The notes beneath the pieces are model-generated. The model made no database searches and was not told the origin of the DNA. It saw nothing but the letters and a program-made list of their open reading frames with translations. DNA of 64,000 bases from CALMFG01 sp963674805 (GTDB lineage: Bacteria; Bacillota; Clostridia; Christensenellales; CALMFG01). Position numbers and translations under genes: made by a program. This document shows, in pieces, positions 23,569-31,819 of this stretch. Location: the NCBI GenBank assembly GCA_963674805.2, contig CAXXNY010000016.1, positions 496,001 to 560,000 of the forward strand, given 5' to 3'. Positions within the stretch are counted from its first letter, which is position 1. Each line of letters begins with the position of its first letter.

Positions 23569-25819
23569 TGTGATCTCCCCTCTTTTTTTGCCTGGTATGC
23601 CATCCGGTGACGATGTCTAATACGCGGGCGGCCGACTTAACATTATCATATACCGGCACACCTGCTGATTTCATGATGCCGGCGAACGCATCATAATAAT
23701 CACCGGCATTGATTGAGACCACCATGGGTTTATCCGTCTTTTGATAAATCCGGCAGATGATATGCGCCAGCGAATCCGGATCCTGGCAGGTCTCCGGCGA
23801 TGCCTTCAGGCTGTCCACATGCGGCACCACGCCCACCATCATACAGTCCACGTTATCATCCATCAACAGCGCTTCGATAAAAGCGCCGTACATCACATCA
23901 TCGGTCATCGGCGTCACATCCGCAATCGCACCGGAAACGGATGCCAGCCCGTGCGTATTGATTTCCTTCATCCGCTGTTTGGTCGTTCCGCTGATTTCCG
24001 CAATCCGCATGCCGCCGATTTCGTCCGAGAATATCGTGGCTTCAAATCCTGCGTTTGTTACCGCCGCAACATTGACGCCGCTGAACTTCTTATTCGCTAA
24101 AAGAGAGAACCCCTTAATCACATCGCCGAACATCTCGATATCTTCCATCAGCACCACATCACTCTGTGCGCAGGCTGCCTCTAAAACCTCATAATTGCCG
24201 GTCATGGCCGCTGTGTGGGATAGCGCCGCCTTGGCGCCTTCCTCGGTTCTTCCGCCTTTATATAATATCATCGGCTTTTTCGCCTGCATTGCCAGCTCAT
24301 AAAACATGCGGCCTTCAAGCGGGTCAAAGCCTTCGAGATACATTGCAATAACCTTCACCGTATCGATTGCGTCAAAATACGCTACCAGATCCATGAGTTT
24401 CACATCATACTTATTGCCAAAGCTGCAGATCGCCTTAAACAGCGGCGTCTGGTCAAACCGGTCCACCAATGTCACCGCCATGCCGCCGCTCTGGGTCAGC
24501 ATTGCCACATTGGAGAATTCGCCGTATTCCAGCTTAAAGCGGTCCTCATCCAAAAACAGCGTATTTACGCCTTCGTGCGTTTCGTCGGGTGCAAAGAAAA
24601 CGCCCATGCAGTTTGGCCCGACAACCCGGACCTCTTCAGGCACCACTGCATCCAGCTGCGCCTCAAACTCGGTATACTTAACGCCGGACGGGAGCCCGGG
24701 AATCAGCACCACCGATTTGGGTATCTTGGTTTTTAGCGTGGTGAAAAAAGACGGAATGTATTTTGCCGGAGCGGAATATACCGCCAGATCCACTTCGCTT
24801 GGCAGGGATTCCAAAGAATCATACAGTGTAAATTTCCGTCCGCCGTAAACCGCTTCGCCGCCTTTCGGATTGATGCAGTATATATCGTCGCGGTTAAAAT
24901 CCATCAGCAGGTGCAGAATTTCACGCGAGAGCGCAGGCTTTTCCGGATCGGTCGAAACCCCAAGCACCGCAATGCCTTTCGGCCGGAACACGCTGTCCAG
25001 CCCATCGGTTTTCACCCGGCGTATCTCTGTGTTGTCCGCAGGCATGAATTCGGCGTATCCGTCAATCGCCATAAACCGCTGGTCTTTGGTGAAGACAAAC
25101 GGATTAACATCCGCGGTTTTTAAGTAAAACGCCGGGCGCGACTTTGATAAGGGCGAGAACGCATAAGCCAGCCGGCTCAGCGCCGCCATTGTCCGCGCCA
25201 TCATGGTCATATATTCCGGATGCCCGATATTCTCGAACTTATGCCGGATATTAATTCCCTTTGCGATCTCCTGCGATTCCGCTTCCGTCAGCGTAGGCAG
25301 AAAGATATTCGCCGGGTCATAGTATTTTGCAAAGAACTCGGCATCATCACCGCCCTTAGAAAGGGTCATGACCGGCCCGAAATCCCGGTCGCTGCTCATG
25401 CCGATCATCACTTCGTATCCCAGACTCTCACGGAATTCAACCGCCTCGACCAGCAGAAATCCGTCAATTTCCGGCAGGCTGTCCGCGTCATAATGCGACA
25501 ATACGGTTTCCCGCATGTGGTGAACAACGAACTTGACAAACATATCATCATGCACGCTGACACGCTTGACCCCGCCGACTTTCTGCTTATGCGCGATATT
25601 CCTGGATACGACCTTAATGACAATCTCTCTGCCGAACACAGATAGCATTTTTTCCGTTATATCATTTTCATCTCGGATGAATACGAACTTCGGGGTCTCA
25701 CACCCCACTTTTTTCAGCAGTGTGTATACCTCGTGTTCATACAGCATCTGCCGTCCGGCCTGTTGTGCGCCTTCAAAAATCTCTGTTGCCTTCTTTAACA
25801 CATCTTTTGATAGGACCAT
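23561..25819 (-). CDS. ADP-forming acyl-CoA synthetase-like protein
   Basis: The 752-residue protein combines the parts of ADP-forming acyl-CoA (acetyl-CoA) synthetases. Residues about 10-240 form an ATP-grasp domain (EIVIKVVSRNIAHKQKVGGVKR). From about 275 comes a CoA-binding domain (GIAVLGVSTDPEKPALSRE), then ligase-type domains with MLTQSGGMAVTLVDRF and the phosphohistidine segment AALSHTAAMTG. The domain order (ATP-grasp first) is the reverse of the more common fused enzymes, which begin with CoA-binding. Likely reaction: acyl-CoA plus ADP and phosphate to acid plus CoA and ATP, useful to an amino-acid-fermenting anaerobe. Substrate unknown. Confidence 0.85.
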   Translation of the reverse strand: MVLSKDVLKKATEIFEGAQQAGRQMLYEHEVYTLLKKVGCETPKFVFIRDENDITEKMLSVFGREIVIKVVSRNIAHKQKVGGVKRVSVHDDMFVKFVVHHMRETVLSHYDADSLPEIDGFLLVEAVEFRESLGYEVMIGMSSDRDFGPVMTLSKGGDDAEFFAKYYDPANIFLPTLTEAESQEIAKGINIRHKFENIGHPEYMTMMARTMAALSRLAYAFSPLSKSRPAFYLKTADVNPFVFTKDQRFMAIDGYAEFMPADNTEIRRVKTDGLDSVFRPKGIAVLGVSTDPEKPALSREILHLLMDFNRDDIYCINPKGGEAVYGGRKFTLYDSLESLPSEVDLAVYSAPAKYIPSFFTTLKTKIPKSVVLIPGLPSGVKYTEFEAQLDAVVPEEVRVVGPNCMGVFFAPDETHEGVNTLFLDEDRFKLEYGEFSNVAMLTQSGGMAVTLVDRFDQTPLFKAICSFGNKYDVKLMDLVAYFDAIDTVKVIAMYLEGFDPLEGRMFYELAMQAKKPMILYKGGRTEEGAKAALSHTAAMTGNYEVLEAACAQSDVVLMEDIEMFGDVIKGFSLLANKKFSGVNVAAVTNAGFEATIFSDEIGGMRIAEISGTTKQRMKEINTHGLASVSGAIADVTPMTDDVMYGAFIEALLMDDNVDCMMVGVVPHVDSLKASPETCQDPDSLAHIICRIYQKTDKPMVVSINAGDYYDAFAGIMKSAGVPVYDNVKSAARVLDIVTGWHTRQKKRGDHNG

Positions 25820-25898
25820 AGCAAACTCCCTTTTACTGTGGCTTAACTGCCGTCTTTATTATTCTACTATTCCCATTCCTTTCTATCAACTTAAATAT

Positions 25899-25924
25899 AA
25901 AAAGCCGGCGGATTCGCCGGTTTT
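25899..25924. terminator. Terminator after the GGDEF-EAL gene
   Basis: AAAAAGCCGGCG / CGCCGGTTTT stem with a short loop and a run of T on the minus strand. It separates the GGDEF-EAL gene from the acyl-CoA synthetase gene downstream. Confidence 0.85.
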
Positions 25925-25940
25925 CATCTTGCATCGTGGT

Positions 25941-27614
25941 TTATTTTACGGATTTGATTCCCTTCTTAATCATTCGTGTGATGTGGTCGGCATCCACAGG
26001 CTTTGAAAAATAATAGCCCTGCATTAACGTAAACCCGAGCTCTTTCATGGCGGACAATTGTTCCTTCGTCTCAATTCCTTCTTTGATATAAATGGTGTTC
26101 ATGGCAGCCATCATTTTTTTAAGCATATCCATTACCAGCGCAGAGACCTTCCCGTTTTCATTCTGTTCCACAAAAAAGTCTTGGATTTTTATTACGTCAA
26201 AATCAAACTTGTCCAGCATAGATAAGGTCGAGTATTCCAGCCCTAAATCCCCGATGGCGATTTTAACGCCCAAATTTCTCAGGCGTTCAATGTTTTGGCG
26301 TACCGTCTCAGACTTACCTAGCGACGCGCAGTCCGAAACCTCAAAGCGCAGCCGGCTTAAATCGATATCGCCGAATATCCTTGCCACCGTTTTGTCAAAC
26401 CGCCGCTGTTCTAGCTGGCAGGATGCGATATTAATGGAAACACTGTGGCGGTTCAGCCCCATTTTGTTCCACTCCGTCATCTGCCGGTCCACTTTTTCCA
26501 TCACGCGGTTGCCGACGCGGTTCATTGTGCCCGATGCTTCCGCCAGCCGGATAAACTTAAGCGGAGAAATCATTCCATAATTCGGATGGTTCCATCTCAG
26601 CAGCGCTTCAACGGCCTCAACCTCCATGGTCTCCGGATTGATAATCGGCTGGTAGTGGAGGACAAACTCATCGTTTTCTATCGCGCGCTCAAGATCCTTC
26701 ATCAGCGCATAGTTATCAATCGCTTCTTCTTTATAGTCAGTATTATATTCACAGAATCCCTTTTTGTTCTTTTCGTCCACATGGTTGAGCGCTACATTAC
26801 AATAATAAAGAAGCTCAGCCATCGAAACCACGTCATCCGGATAATATGCAATCCCTGCTTTTGCCCTGACCGGAACATCCTTTAATATCTGCCCGATCAT
26901 TTGGTCCAGCGCCTCGATGATACTGCCCGCTAGTTTTTTGACTGCGGATTTGTTCGTATAGTTCGGAAAAAAGACAAACAAGCGGTTTTCGGACGACCGC
27001 GACAACACGCAGTCTTCCGGCACTTGTTTTTCCAGTTCCCGCGCTGCGCCCACGATCAGCCGGTTAACGGTTTTTTCTCCGAACAAATGCGCCATTTCTT
27101 CCAGATGCCGGAAACCGACTGCTATCCCCGCGGCATGACCGCCTTTAATAAAATACTGTTTTTCTACATTTTCAAATAAATAAGTCCTTTTAAACAGACC
27201 GGTCAGATCATCATAATAGATCAGCGTTTTCAGACTTTCGTGCTTTTCTTCCTGCGGTTTGCCTACCGCGGCAAAATACGCCAATTCCCCCTTATCATCA
27301 AACACCGGGTATCGCAGCCACTTAATTAATCTCATCCCTGACTTTGTCAGCATCTCCAGCGTAATCGCCTTGTTATACGGCTTAGAAAACAGCTGGTGTT
27401 TGATGACATCCGTATCCACCCATGCATTATCTTCGAGTACGGGCAGAAACCGCCGGACCGCTTCAGACTGCTTCGGAATGCCAAAAAACGTATAAAAAGA
27501 ATCGGAAGCCGCCATCAGGACGTTATCCGGATTATACGCAATAATAATATCATCAACAGATTCTAAGAGAAACTCGATTGGAAGATGGAGCATTTGGTTT
27601 TGTTCGTTTTTCAT
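25941..27614 (-). CDS. PAS-GGDEF-EAL domain signalling protein, both catalytic motifs altered
   Basis: The 557-residue protein has an N-terminal PAS-like domain (about 10-115), a GGDEF-type domain (DDLTGLFKRTYLF near 140) and an EAL domain (about 330-550). The GGDEF signature is replaced by SENR, so cyclase activity is unlikely. The EAL domain keeps EALLRW, SINIA, VIKI, KEGIET and LMQGYYFSKP, but the DDFG metal motif reads GDLG, losing one conserved aspartate. It may be a weak phosphodiesterase or a c-di-GMP-binding regulator. The ATG at 27614 is preferred; the frame is open for 25 codons more, to 27689. It has no membrane segment. Confidence 0.87.
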   Translation of the reverse strand: MKNEQNQMLHLPIEFLLESVDDIIIAYNPDNVLMAASDSFYTFFGIPKQSEAVRRFLPVLEDNAWVDTDVIKHQLFSKPYNKAITLEMLTKSGMRLIKWLRYPVFDDKGELAYFAAVGKPQEEKHESLKTLIYYDDLTGLFKRTYLFENVEKQYFIKGGHAAGIAVGFRHLEEMAHLFGEKTVNRLIVGAARELEKQVPEDCVLSRSSENRLFVFFPNYTNKSAVKKLAGSIIEALDQMIGQILKDVPVRAKAGIAYYPDDVVSMAELLYYCNVALNHVDEKNKKGFCEYNTDYKEEAIDNYALMKDLERAIENDEFVLHYQPIINPETMEVEAVEALLRWNHPNYGMISPLKFIRLAEASGTMNRVGNRVMEKVDRQMTEWNKMGLNRHSVSINIASCQLEQRRFDKTVARIFGDIDLSRLRFEVSDCASLGKSETVRQNIERLRNLGVKIAIGDLGLEYSTLSMLDKFDFDVIKIQDFFVEQNENGKVSALVMDMLKKMMAAMNTIYIKEGIETKEQLSAMKELGFTLMQGYYFSKPVDADHITRMIKKGIKSVK

Positions 27615-27815
27615 ATAAGTCCCGCCATTCTTATCTATGACTTGACATATCCCCCGAAAACTAGTGTATATATACACCATTCTGTCCAAGGGTAAACAAT
27701 CTTTTCCAAATGCGCAGCCTCAGCGCATGTAAGACCGGCGCACGCTTTTATGGTATAATGGTTTGCCTGTATGAATTGTATCACATGACATCATATTATA
27801 ATAATGGGCGGGTCT

Positions 27816-28181
27816 ATGTCTTTAAAAGAAAAAGCAAAACAACTAAAACAAGATATCCCGGCGGTCTTTCTGGCACTGAAAAAGAAGGGGACGCCCTGGT
27901 ATGCCAAGGCGCTGGCCGCACTGACACTGGCATACGCCCTGTCGCCAATCGACCTTATCCCCGATTTTATTCCCGTGCTCGGTTATCTTGACGATCTGAT
28001 TATACTGCCGCTGATGACAGCCGCCACAATCAAGCTGATTCCCGCGGATATCATAAGCCAATGCCGGGTTGAATCCGCAGAGATGTGGAAAGACGGCAAA
28101 CCAAAGAAATGGTATTACGCGGTTCCTATTGTTGTGTTTTGGCTGTTGGTGGTCTTTTTGATCGTGAAGGCGTTTTTATAA
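27816..28181 (+). CDS. YkvA-family (DUF1232) small membrane protein
   Basis: The 121-residue protein carries the DUF1232 core ALSPIDLIPDFIPVLGYLDD (near residue 50), a short hydrophobic hairpin found in many bacterial YkvA proteins, and a C-terminal membrane helix. Molecular function is not known. The ATG at 27816 is taken because GGGCGGG lies just before it; an ATG at 27804 is in frame but has no ribosome binding site. A TATAAT box at 27753-27758 may serve as -10. The gene diverges from the GGDEF-EAL gene. Confidence 0.82.
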   Translation: MSLKEKAKQLKQDIPAVFLALKKKGTPWYAKALAALTLAYALSPIDLIPDFIPVLGYLDDLIILPLMTAATIKLIPADIISQCRVESAEMWKDGKPKKWYYAVPIVVFWLLVVFLIVKAFL

Positions 28182-28321
28182 ACCGTTTTATGGCGCCCTT
28201 ATTTTTTCTGTTGAAATTAAGTCTGAATAAGCTGTAACTTGAGTGTATTTTTAATCATCTAGAGCAATAGCGGTCTAACACTAGCGGCATCCTAAAATAC
28301 TTTTTGTGCTGGACCGATGCG
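28182..28321. other. Intergenic gap between converging genes
   Basis: No gene and no clear terminator were found between the YkvA gene and the converging sulfotransferase-like gene. Confidence 0.5.
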
Positions 28322-29431
28322 TCACACCTTGAAGCCAAGTTTTCTTATAATCCGGTCAAGAAGCAGTGTTTTAAGCGGCCTTGCCTTTATGGATTCAATG
28401 GATTTCTTAAGCGAAACCAGTTCCTGATTATAGGCGTGAAACAGTTCAGCAAAATACGACGACGGGATATCCGTCATCTTGGGCATATCCATTTTTTCTT
28501 TCGAAAACGCGATTGCTTCAAATTGCTGCGATTCATCAAGGTAGGAATTAATCATTGCATACTCTTTGTTGATCTTATTCACCTGCTGTGTAGTCAGATT
28601 AACCGGCATATCATTTTTGGGTTCATTAACATTCGATAGAATTTTTACAAGTGACGGTTGTATATAGAAATACCGCTCCCTTTGGTTGCTTTTTATTTGA
28701 TTCACATCAGAAAGAAAGTTAAGTGAATACTTGCCGATTGAAGTATTCGAGGTCATTTTCTGCTCAACATTCAGATTAGGATTCCCCACTCCAAGAATAT
28801 CAAGAAAGTCCAGCACCACATCGCCGTTCTTAAGACACGTCTTTTTGAACGGACGTATCACAATATTGCTTTTCCCAAAAACATCCTCACACGCTTTAAG
28901 CGCTTGTGTGAAACCTAATTGCGTGTCGAAATACGCGGAAACTCCGTCAAATGATAATATTCCAAACTTAATCGCTTCCTGTGCCGAACTTCTCAAATAG
29001 TCCACAGCATCGCGATAATACGCAATCACCCGGACATGGTCAAAGTAAGGAGCAGCAAATTCTTTAACGCGTTCAATTACGGCCCGATCTGCAAAAGAAA
29101 ACTGCTCAGCTGAAATCACAAAGTACTTACATGGTGTTTTGATAAATGCCTTAAACTCACGAATCCAAAACCGTTTCAACTGTTTATGTTTTTTCTTAAT
29201 CTCTTGTTCGGATTGAATTCCATATGTTGCTCTGAAAAAGAAGTTGTCTTCATGATCGAAAAAAAATAACGGCGCAAAATTGATTGTATGGTTGTTAATA
29301 TACCCTTTTGGATAAAACAGGCCTTGCTTTATAAGCGCTTGCCTGTTTGCCGCCAGCACATCCTGAATAGCTGATGTTCCGGTTTTGTGCCGTCCGATAT
29401 GCAGGATAAGCGTTTTATCTTTCGATCTCAT
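28322..29431 (-). CDS. Sulfotransferase-family-like protein
   Basis: The 369-residue protein opens with LILHIGRHKTGTSAIQDVL, a P-loop of the type that binds the 5'-phosphosulfate of PAPS in sulfotransferases (HxGxxKTGTT/S). A second plausible 3'-phosphate site, RVIAYYRDAVDYLRSS, lies near residue 135 (R...S pattern). No signal peptide or membrane helix is seen. Such proteins in bacteria often modify surface glycans, but the acceptor is unknown. GGAG lies upstream of the ATG. Codon use looks more A/T-rich than in the flanking housekeeping genes, so it may have been acquired. Confidence 0.75.
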   Translation of the reverse strand: MRSKDKTLILHIGRHKTGTSAIQDVLAANRQALIKQGLFYPKGYINNHTINFAPLFFFDHEDNFFFRATYGIQSEQEIKKKHKQLKRFWIREFKAFIKTPCKYFVISAEQFSFADRAVIERVKEFAAPYFDHVRVIAYYRDAVDYLRSSAQEAIKFGILSFDGVSAYFDTQLGFTQALKACEDVFGKSNIVIRPFKKTCLKNGDVVLDFLDILGVGNPNLNVEQKMTSNTSIGKYSLNFLSDVNQIKSNQRERYFYIQPSLVKILSNVNEPKNDMPVNLTTQQVNKINKEYAMINSYLDESQQFEAIAFSKEKMDMPKMTDIPSSYFAELFHAYNQELVSLKKSIESIKARPLKTLLLDRIIRKLGFKV

Positions 29432-29801
29432 GTTTTTTCTCCAAAGCGGAATTCAGAATAAGCAGTTTTTGAATGCAGCTTATTATGTTCATAATAGCAT
29501 AATTGTGTATAGAAAAAAACATCATCAAACTTATCACGCTTAAAAAATGCACCGATGTGCTTAGCTCTCGCTTCATGCTCTGCCGAGACTCGGTTCTCTG
29601 ACTATCATGTTACTAAATATTTGCGCACTACAAAAACGCGCTTTTACTATCAGACATACTAAATAAATGTCCATTATGCGTTATTCGCTTAAACTATCTA
29701 TAGAAAAAGAAATAGCCCCACATCGTAGATTGTTCGATCATACCATGCGGAGCTACTGAATATTATCATTAGTGGTTCTTTTACACTGGAACCATAAAAA
29801 A
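29432..29801. other. Intergenic region with a long hairpin
   Basis: About 370 bases without a credible gene between the lipoprotein and sulfotransferase genes. At 29713-29755 lies a strong imperfect hairpin beginning TAGCCCCACAT and ending ATGCGGAGCTA with some 15 pairs. At 29773-29794 a shorter inverted repeat, TGGTTC / GAACCA, follows the lipoprotein stop and may be its terminator, although the T tract is poor. The rest is A/T-rich. Confidence 0.5.
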
Positions 29802-30476
29802 TTATTGTTTTAACGCTTCAAAATCTTCAGTTTCTTCAGCTATTGAAGATATCGTGCCTTCTATAAAAGAAATAGTATCCATAATATCTGCTGCGAATTC
29901 TTCACTGTCTATCGCTTCAAGTTTTGTAACAATATCCTGCATTTGTTTGCTATAGTCATTGTTCAAAGCGATGGCTGCATCTATACCGGAGTTCAGCGTC
30001 TCTGTATCTTCCGCATCTGCTAATTCATCGTACTTTTCCGTAATGGCAGTTCCCCATTCGTCAGACAGATCAGAAAACTCCATTGATAAATTATAATATT
30101 CTATTAACTGAGGTATAGCCACCAGTTCTGCCTCAAGCGTAACAATGGTGTCTTCCATATTACTGACGGTTTCCTGATACGACTCTTTGTCGGAAATCCC
30201 TTCTTCATACCCTTTTATTTCTTCAAGGTAAGCTTTGGTATTTGCAAGAATCTCTTCGTCAACAGCTTTCATTTCTTCACATTCTTCAAAGAATGCTTCG
30301 GCATCTGTCAAATCACCAATTCCAGCGTCAAACGCTTCGGCTGCTGCATCGCTTTTTTCAATATCAGCATTGTAAGCGTCAACAACAGCATTGTACTCTT
30401 CGGTATAATTGGGTCCGCAGGCTGCCAGCAAAACTAAAAGCACAGCAATCAACAGTGTAAACGTAATTTTTTTCAT
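29802..30476 (-). CDS. Predicted lipoprotein
   Basis: The 224-residue protein has a lipoprotein signal (MKKITFTLLIAVLLVLLAAC, lipobox LAAC with Cys20). The mature part is very acidic, rich in Glu, Asp and Ala, and is predicted to be alpha-helical, probably coiled coil. No enzymatic domain is recognised. It would be anchored to the outer face of the membrane. AAGGAG precedes the ATG by five bases. It stands between the sulfotransferase-like gene and the tRNA-associated repeats. Confidence 0.8.
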   Translation of the reverse strand: MKKITFTLLIAVLLVLLAACGPNYTEEYNAVVDAYNADIEKSDAAAEAFDAGIGDLTDAEAFFEECEEMKAVDEEILANTKAYLEEIKGYEEGISDKESYQETVSNMEDTIVTLEAELVAIPQLIEYYNLSMEFSDLSDEWGTAITEKYDELADAEDTETLNSGIDAAIALNNDYSKQMQDIVTKLEAIDSEEFAADIMDTISFIEGTISSIAEETEDFEALKQ

Positions 30477-30611
30477 GGGAACTCCTTTTCTTTTTATCTT
30501 TTATGTTAATTATCCTCAACGAGTATACACTAATTTCTACATTATGTCACCAAATAATTTATTCTTTTCTATTTTCTCGCATATCAACTAGAAAGATATA
30601 ATTATGCATAA

Positions 30612-30640
30612 GAAAAGGGCATCCAGCGAATGTCCTTTTC
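30612..30640. terminator. Terminator beyond the repeat array
   Basis: Arms AAAAGGGCAT and ATGTCCTTTT pair over ten bases around a seven-base loop, with A- and T-rich flanks. On the minus strand it follows the last 151-bp repeat and would end any transcript that runs through the array. Confidence 0.75.
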
Positions 30641-30645
30641 TTTAT

Positions 30646-31249
30646 TGACGCCGAAGGTGGGAGTCGCTCCGGGCTTCGCCCTATCACGCCTCCTCCGCCT
30701 GCCTGCTTCCGCCACTGGCGGCGGCAGGCTTCGGGTTCGACTCCTCTATTTCCACACTATAAAAAACACACACGCTATTGCGTGTGCGCCCTTTATTGGT
30801 GCCGAAGGTGGGAGTCGCTCCGGGCTTCGCCCTATCACGCCTCCTCCGCCTGCCTGCTTCCGCCACTGGCGGCGGCAGGCTTCGGGTTCGACTCCTCTAT
30901 TTCCACACTATAAAAAACACACACACTATTGCGTGTGCGCCCTTTATTGGTGCCGAAGGTGGGAGTCGCTCCGGGCTTCGCCCTATCACGCCTCCTCCGC
31001 CTGCCTGCTTCCGCCACTGGCGGCGGCAGGCTTCGGGTTCGACTCCTCTATTTCCACACTATAAAAAACACACACGCTATTGCGTGTGCGCCCTTTATTG
31101 GTGCCGAAGGTGGGAGTCGCTCCGGGCTTCGCCCTATCACGCCTCCTCCGCCTGCCTGCTTCCGCCACTGGCGGCGGCAGGCTTCGGGTTCGACTCCTCT
31201 ATTTCCACACTATAAAAAACACACACGCTATTGCGTGTGCGCCCTTTAT
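30646..31249 (-). repeat. Four 151-bp tandem repeats containing the tRNA-Leu 3' end
   Basis: Four copies start at 30646, 30797, 30948 and 31099, spaced exactly 151 bases, and abut the tRNA gene at 31250. Read in the tRNA direction, each unit has three parts. First is a terminator-like hairpin (CACACGC AATA GCGTGTG then TTTTTT). Second is a GC-rich module bounded by GGAGTCG and CGACTCC with two inner hairpins (GCCTGC/GCAGGC and GGGC-GAA-GCCC). Third is the last 21 bases of the tRNA, CGACTCCCACCTTCGGCACCA less its final base here. Copies are almost identical; one has a base change in the terminator and the outermost copy has lost the CCA (reads GGCGTCA). Short ORFs in several frames are products of the repeat and I do not treat them as genes. 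The arrangement resembles the rtT repeats downstream of tyrT in E. coli. Confidence 0.9.
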
Positions 31250-31336
31250 TGGTGCCGAAGGTGGGAGTCGAACCCACACGGTATTGCTACCACTGGATTT
31301 TGAATCCAGCACGTCTGCCAATTCCATCACTCCGGC
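31250..31336 (-). tRNA. tRNA-Leu (anticodon CAA)
   Basis: The minus strand folds into a class II tRNA. The acceptor stem is GCCGGAG with CTTCGGC, the anticodon stem CTGGA/TCCAG encloses the loop TTCAAAA (anticodon CAA), a long variable arm follows, and the T arm is GTGGG-TTCGACT-CCCAC. The CCA end is encoded at 31250-31252. A promoter lies directly upstream and the 151-bp repeats directly downstream. Confidence 0.96.
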
Positions 31337-31352
31337 AAATAACGCAAGAACA

Positions 31353-31381
31353 ATGTTAGCATAAATGCATCCCGTAGTCAA
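31353..31381 (-). promoter_or_regulatory. Promoter of tRNA-Leu
   Basis: On the minus strand TTGACT (31376-31381) and TAACAT (31353-31358) are 17 bases apart, ending 16 bases before the tRNA 5' end. Confidence 0.7.
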
Positions 31382-31448
31382 TAATCGGGATACCGCATTT
31401 TTTTGATTATTCCGCCGTATATACCGATTTCAATTCACAATTTAGCTA

Positions 31449-31476
31449 TTGCTTTTTTATCGGATTATGTTATAAT
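31449..31476 (+). promoter_or_regulatory. Promoter of rpmE
   Basis: TTGCTT (31449-31454) and TATAAT (31471-31476) are separated by 16 bases. The ATG of rpmE follows some 58 bases later. Confidence 0.65.
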
Positions 31477-31533
31477 TACCCTTGCGGTTTTGATTAGAAA
31501 AAGTATCACGCTTTTGAGATAGAGGTGAAAGAA

Positions 31534-31734
31534 ATGAAACAAGGAATTCATCCGGAGTATCACAAGTGCACCGTGACCTGTGCATGCGGCAACACATTTG
31601 AGACGGGTTCAACCCAAAAAGAAATGAGAGTTGAAATTTGTTCCGAATGCCATCCGTTTTTTACAGGCAAGCAGAAACTTGTGGATACAGGCGGACGTGT
31701 CGATCGTTTTAAAAAGAGATATGGGCAAAAATAA
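31534..31734 (+). CDS. rpmE: 50S ribosomal protein L31
   Basis: L31 is a large-subunit protein that bridges the subunits. The 66-residue sequence MKQGIHPEYHKCTVTCACGN has the family start, and its cysteines (C12, C16, C18 and the later CSECHPF pair) make it the zinc-binding C+ form. The ATG at 31534 is chosen over a GTG at 31525 because AGAGGTG lies six bases upstream and the family begins MKxGIHP. It opens the rpmE-DUF1385-prmC-prfA group, which is common in Clostridia. Confidence 0.97.
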   Translation: MKQGIHPEYHKCTVTCACGNTFETGSTQKEMRVEICSECHPFFTGKQKLVDTGGRVDRFKKRYGQK

Positions 31735-31769
31735 TCACATTTTTGTTGATTTAAATTTATGTAAACATC

Positions 31770-31804
31770 AGGCCGATATCGTTTGTTAACATTCGGTCTT
31801 TTTG
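31770..31804 (+). terminator. Terminator after rpmE
   Basis: AGGCCGA / TCGGTCT arms (one G-U pair) with a loop of about 16 bases, followed by TTTTTG. It may only partly separate rpmE from the next genes. Confidence 0.6.
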
Positions 31805-31819
31805 TTATTCACGGGGTAA

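Noticed and set aside
30646..31249. CRISPR array
   Set aside because: The repeated unit is 151 bases with no unique spacers, and no cas genes are near.
30646..31336. Integration (att) site scars at the tRNA 3' end
   Set aside because: The strict 151-bp period, the terminator in each unit and the lack of an integrase fit a tandem tRNA-linked repeat better, though an old integration event as origin cannot be excluded.
30630..31381. Open frames of 60-145 codons in both directions across the repeats
   Set aside because: They are repeat translations that shift frame with each 151-bp unit, lack ribosome binding sites and overlap the tRNA.
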